DNA of 64,000 nucleotides from JAABRB01 sp963735025 (GTDB taxonomy: Bacteria; Pseudomonadota; Gammaproteobacteria; Burkholderiales; SG8-39), in contig CAVTJG010000008.1 in the NCBI GenBank assembly GCA_963735025.1, forward strand, positions 1-64,000, read 5' to 3'. The notes under the pieces were generated by a model that had not been told where the DNA came from, did not search any database, and saw nothing but the letters and a program-made list of their open reading frames with translations. Numbering within the stretch: the first letter of the stretch is position 1; each line of letters starts with the position of its first letter. Below, piece after piece: positions 61,870 to 64,000 of this stretch. The translations under genes were made by a program, and so were the position numbers.

Positions 61870-64000
61870 GCGAACTCGCGCGGCTCGCCCGCGCCGAACA
61901 GGTTGGACCGGCAACGACCGCACAGCCCCGGATGCTCGGCGTCGTCGCCGACGTCTGCGCGATAGTGCCAGCAGCGCTCGCACTTCTGATGCGGGCTCGG
62001 TAAGGCGCCGACCGACTCGTCGGCCGCCTCGATCGCGCGCGCCTGCGAAGTGATCAGCACGAAGCGCAGGTCGTCGCGCAGATGCGCCAGTGCCGCGTAG
62101 CGCTCGCCCGCCGTGCGAACCTCGACCTGCGCCTGGAGCGGCGAGCCGATCTCTCCCGCAGTCCGGAGCCGTTCGAGCTCCCTCATCACTTCCGCGCGAA
62201 CCTCGCGCACCAGCTTCCAGCGCGCCAGCAGGGTCGTCGCATCAGGAATTGCGGGAAACTCGTGCCACACGTGCTCGAACACGCTCTCGTCCGGTTTTCC
62301 TGTCACGATGCCCCATGCCTCCTCGGCCGTGAACGACAGAATCGGCGCCATCAGCCGGAGCAGGCTCTGCGTGACATGCCAGAGCGCGTTCTGCGCGGAG
62401 CGACGCGCACGCGAATCGGCGGGCGCCGTGTAGAGCCGGTCCTTGAGAATGTCGAGGTAGAAGGCGCCCAGGTCCTCAGACGAGAAATTCTGCAGCTTCT
62501 GCGCAACGAGATGGAACTCGTAGCGTCCGTAGTGCGCGACGAGCTCGCCCTGGAATTCGGCCGCGAGCGCGACCGCGTAGCGGTCGATCTCGAGCCACTC
62601 GCCGGTCGGCAACGCATGCCGCGCCGGATCGAAATCCGCCACGTTCGCGAGCAGGAAGCGCAGCGTGTTCCGGATGCGGCGATAGCTCTCGACGACCCGT
62701 TTCAGGATCTCGTCGGAGATCGAGAGCTCCCCCGAGTAGTCGGTCGCCGCCGACCCAGAGGCGCAGAATCTCGGCGCCCAGCGTGCCGGCGACCTTCTGC
62801 GGAACGATCACGTTGCCGCGCGACTTCGACATCTTGCGCCCCGCGCCGTCCACCACGAATCCGTGGGTCAGCAACGCGTCGTAGGGGGCGCGACCGTCCA
62901 TCGCGCACGCGGTGAGCAGGGACGAGTGAAACCAGCCGCGATGCTGGTCCGAGCCCTCGAGATAGAGATCGGCCGGCCACTTGAGATCGCTCCGGCTCGC
63001 GCCGCATCACCGTGAAATGGGTCGTGCCGGAATCGAACCACACATCCAGCGTATCCGAGAGCTTCGTGTACTCGCGCGCGTCCACGCCGAAGTCGGCGGC
63101 GCTCATCGCGAACCAGGCCTCGATGCCGCCCTGCTCCACGGCCTGCGCGGCGCGCTCGAGGAGCGCGGGCGTGTCCGGATGCAGCACACCGGTCTCCTTG
63201 TGGACGAAGAACGGAATCGGCACCCCCCAGTTCCGCTGGCGCGACACGCACCAGTCCGGCCGGTTGGCGATCATGCCGTGCAGCCGGGCCTGGCCCCAGG
63301 CCGGATAGAACTGCGTCGCGCTCACCGCCGCCAGCGCGATCTCGCGCAGCGTGCGGCCGTCCGGCGCCTTGATGTCCATGCCGACGAACCACTGCGTGGT
63401 CGCGCGATAGATGATCGGCGTCTTGTGCCGCCAGCAATGCGGATAACTGTGCCCGACGCGCGCCTGCTTGAGCAGTGCCCCGCGCCGATCGAGCTCGGCG
63501 ATGATGGTCGCATTCGCATCCCAGACGAGCTGCCCGCCGACGAGCGGGATCTGCGCGAAGAACCGGCCGTCATTGCCGACCGGATTCTCGACCGGCAAGC
63601 TGTAGTGCTGCCCGACCTCCCAGTCCTCGGCGCCGTGTGCAGGCGCAGTGTGCACAAGCCCGGTACCCGCCTCGAGCGTGACGTGCGAGCCGACGATCAC
63701 CGGCACGTCGCGCTCGTAGAACGGATGCCGGAGCGACAGGCCCTCGAGTGCCGCGCCCCTGGCGGCCGCGAGCATCTCGCCCTGCAGGCCGAAACGTTCC
63801 AGCGCAGCGGGCGCAAGCTCATCGGCCAGGATCAGCAAGCCTTTCGCGGTGCGGATCAGCCGATACTCGAACTCGGGGTGCACGCACACCGCCTGATTGG
63901 CAGGCAGCGTCCAGGGCGTGGTGGTCCAGATCACCGCAAAGGCTTTCGCATCGGGGAGACTCGTGAGGCCGAACGCCTTGGCGAGCCGCGCGCGGTCGAG
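61866..64000 (-). CDS. ileS: isoleucyl-tRNA synthetase, 5' part outside the window (two frameshifts)
   Basis: The C-terminal part, about 710 residues. The editing domain with TTTPWTLPANQAV opens the segment, followed by RQRNWGVPIPFF, the KMSKS loop (GRKMSKSRGN), the anticodon-binding region, and a C-terminal zinc site, CERCWHYR...CGRCRSN. The reading frame changes near 62990 (the end of DSGTTHFTVMRREP, resuming at SDLKWPADLYLEG) and near 62748 (LRLWVGG, resuming at ATDYSGELSISDEIL). Both fit one inserted base each. Because ileS is essential and otherwise perfectly conserved, sequencing or assembly error is the best explanation. Confidence 0.93.

Overview
The window is about 64 kb of GC-rich chromosomal DNA from a bacterium that looks like a betaproteobacterium (order uncertain). 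The case for this is the gene order glyA-nrdR-ribD, the divergent pmbA/yjgA(darP) pair, ileS-lspA-ispH beside a type IV minor-pilin operon, a DUF2892 gene near a Crp/Fnr regulator, two PEP-CTERM proteins, and dispersed short hairpins of the GTCATTCCCGC...GCGGGAAT kind that are common in this class.

Layout. 1-12.7 kb, mostly minus strand: a CinA-N/MoaB-like protein, an EI24 membrane protein, helicase hrpA, a PEP-CTERM protein, ribE, ribD, nrdR and glyA, interrupted by a plus-strand gene (7553-9682) that joins a complete arginase to a complete ornithine aminotransferase. 12.7-26.2 kb: two small ORFs, a two-component pair of the type annotated as 'dedicated sortase system', a Crp/Fnr regulator, a TPMT-like methyltransferase, a degenerate GGDEF protein, a threonine-dehydratase-like enzyme, phosphatases, an M61 peptidase, a Deg-type protease, and a MocA/XdhC pair. 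26.6-33.3 kb: a molybdenum hydroxylase (form II CO-dehydrogenase-like) operon, coxS-coxL-coxM-coxD-coxE-coxG; MocA and XdhC, transcribed divergently, probably serve its cofactor maturation. 33.3-47.9 kb: an ornithine-cyclodeaminase-like gene cut at its start by an IS630 remnant, a hydrolase, an exported methyltransferase, a permuted aconitase-type dehydratase, pmbA, yjgA, mog, a carboxylesterase, an AsmA-like protein, two tandem PilZ-like paralogues, a thioesterase and an RcnB-like protein. 47.9-51.5 kb: a small island bounded by a tRNA-Thr(CGU) gene and an exact 30-bp copy of its 3' end; it holds a decayed flavin oxidase, a class II glutamine amidotransferase, an IS3 remnant and a PEP-CTERM protein, and no integrase. 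51.6-64 kb: a Fur-family regulator, the operon pilE-fimT-pilV-pilW-pilX-pilY1, a TonB-domain protein, then ispH, lspA and partial ileS on the minus strand.

Sequence quality matters here. Single-base frame breaks occur in ileS (two), coxL (two, compensating), coxM (one) and the second PilZ-like paralogue (two). ileS is essential, so most of these are better read as sequence or assembly errors than as pseudogenes. An apparent in-frame lspA-ispH fusion may have the same cause.

The observations most worth following up are the arginase-ornithine aminotransferase fusion, the tRNA-flanked mini-island, the small-subunit-first aconitase-type fusion, the tandem PilZ-like proteins, and a histidine kinase whose C-terminus is encoded by an intergenic repeat pair. 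No function was verified outside the sequence itself.
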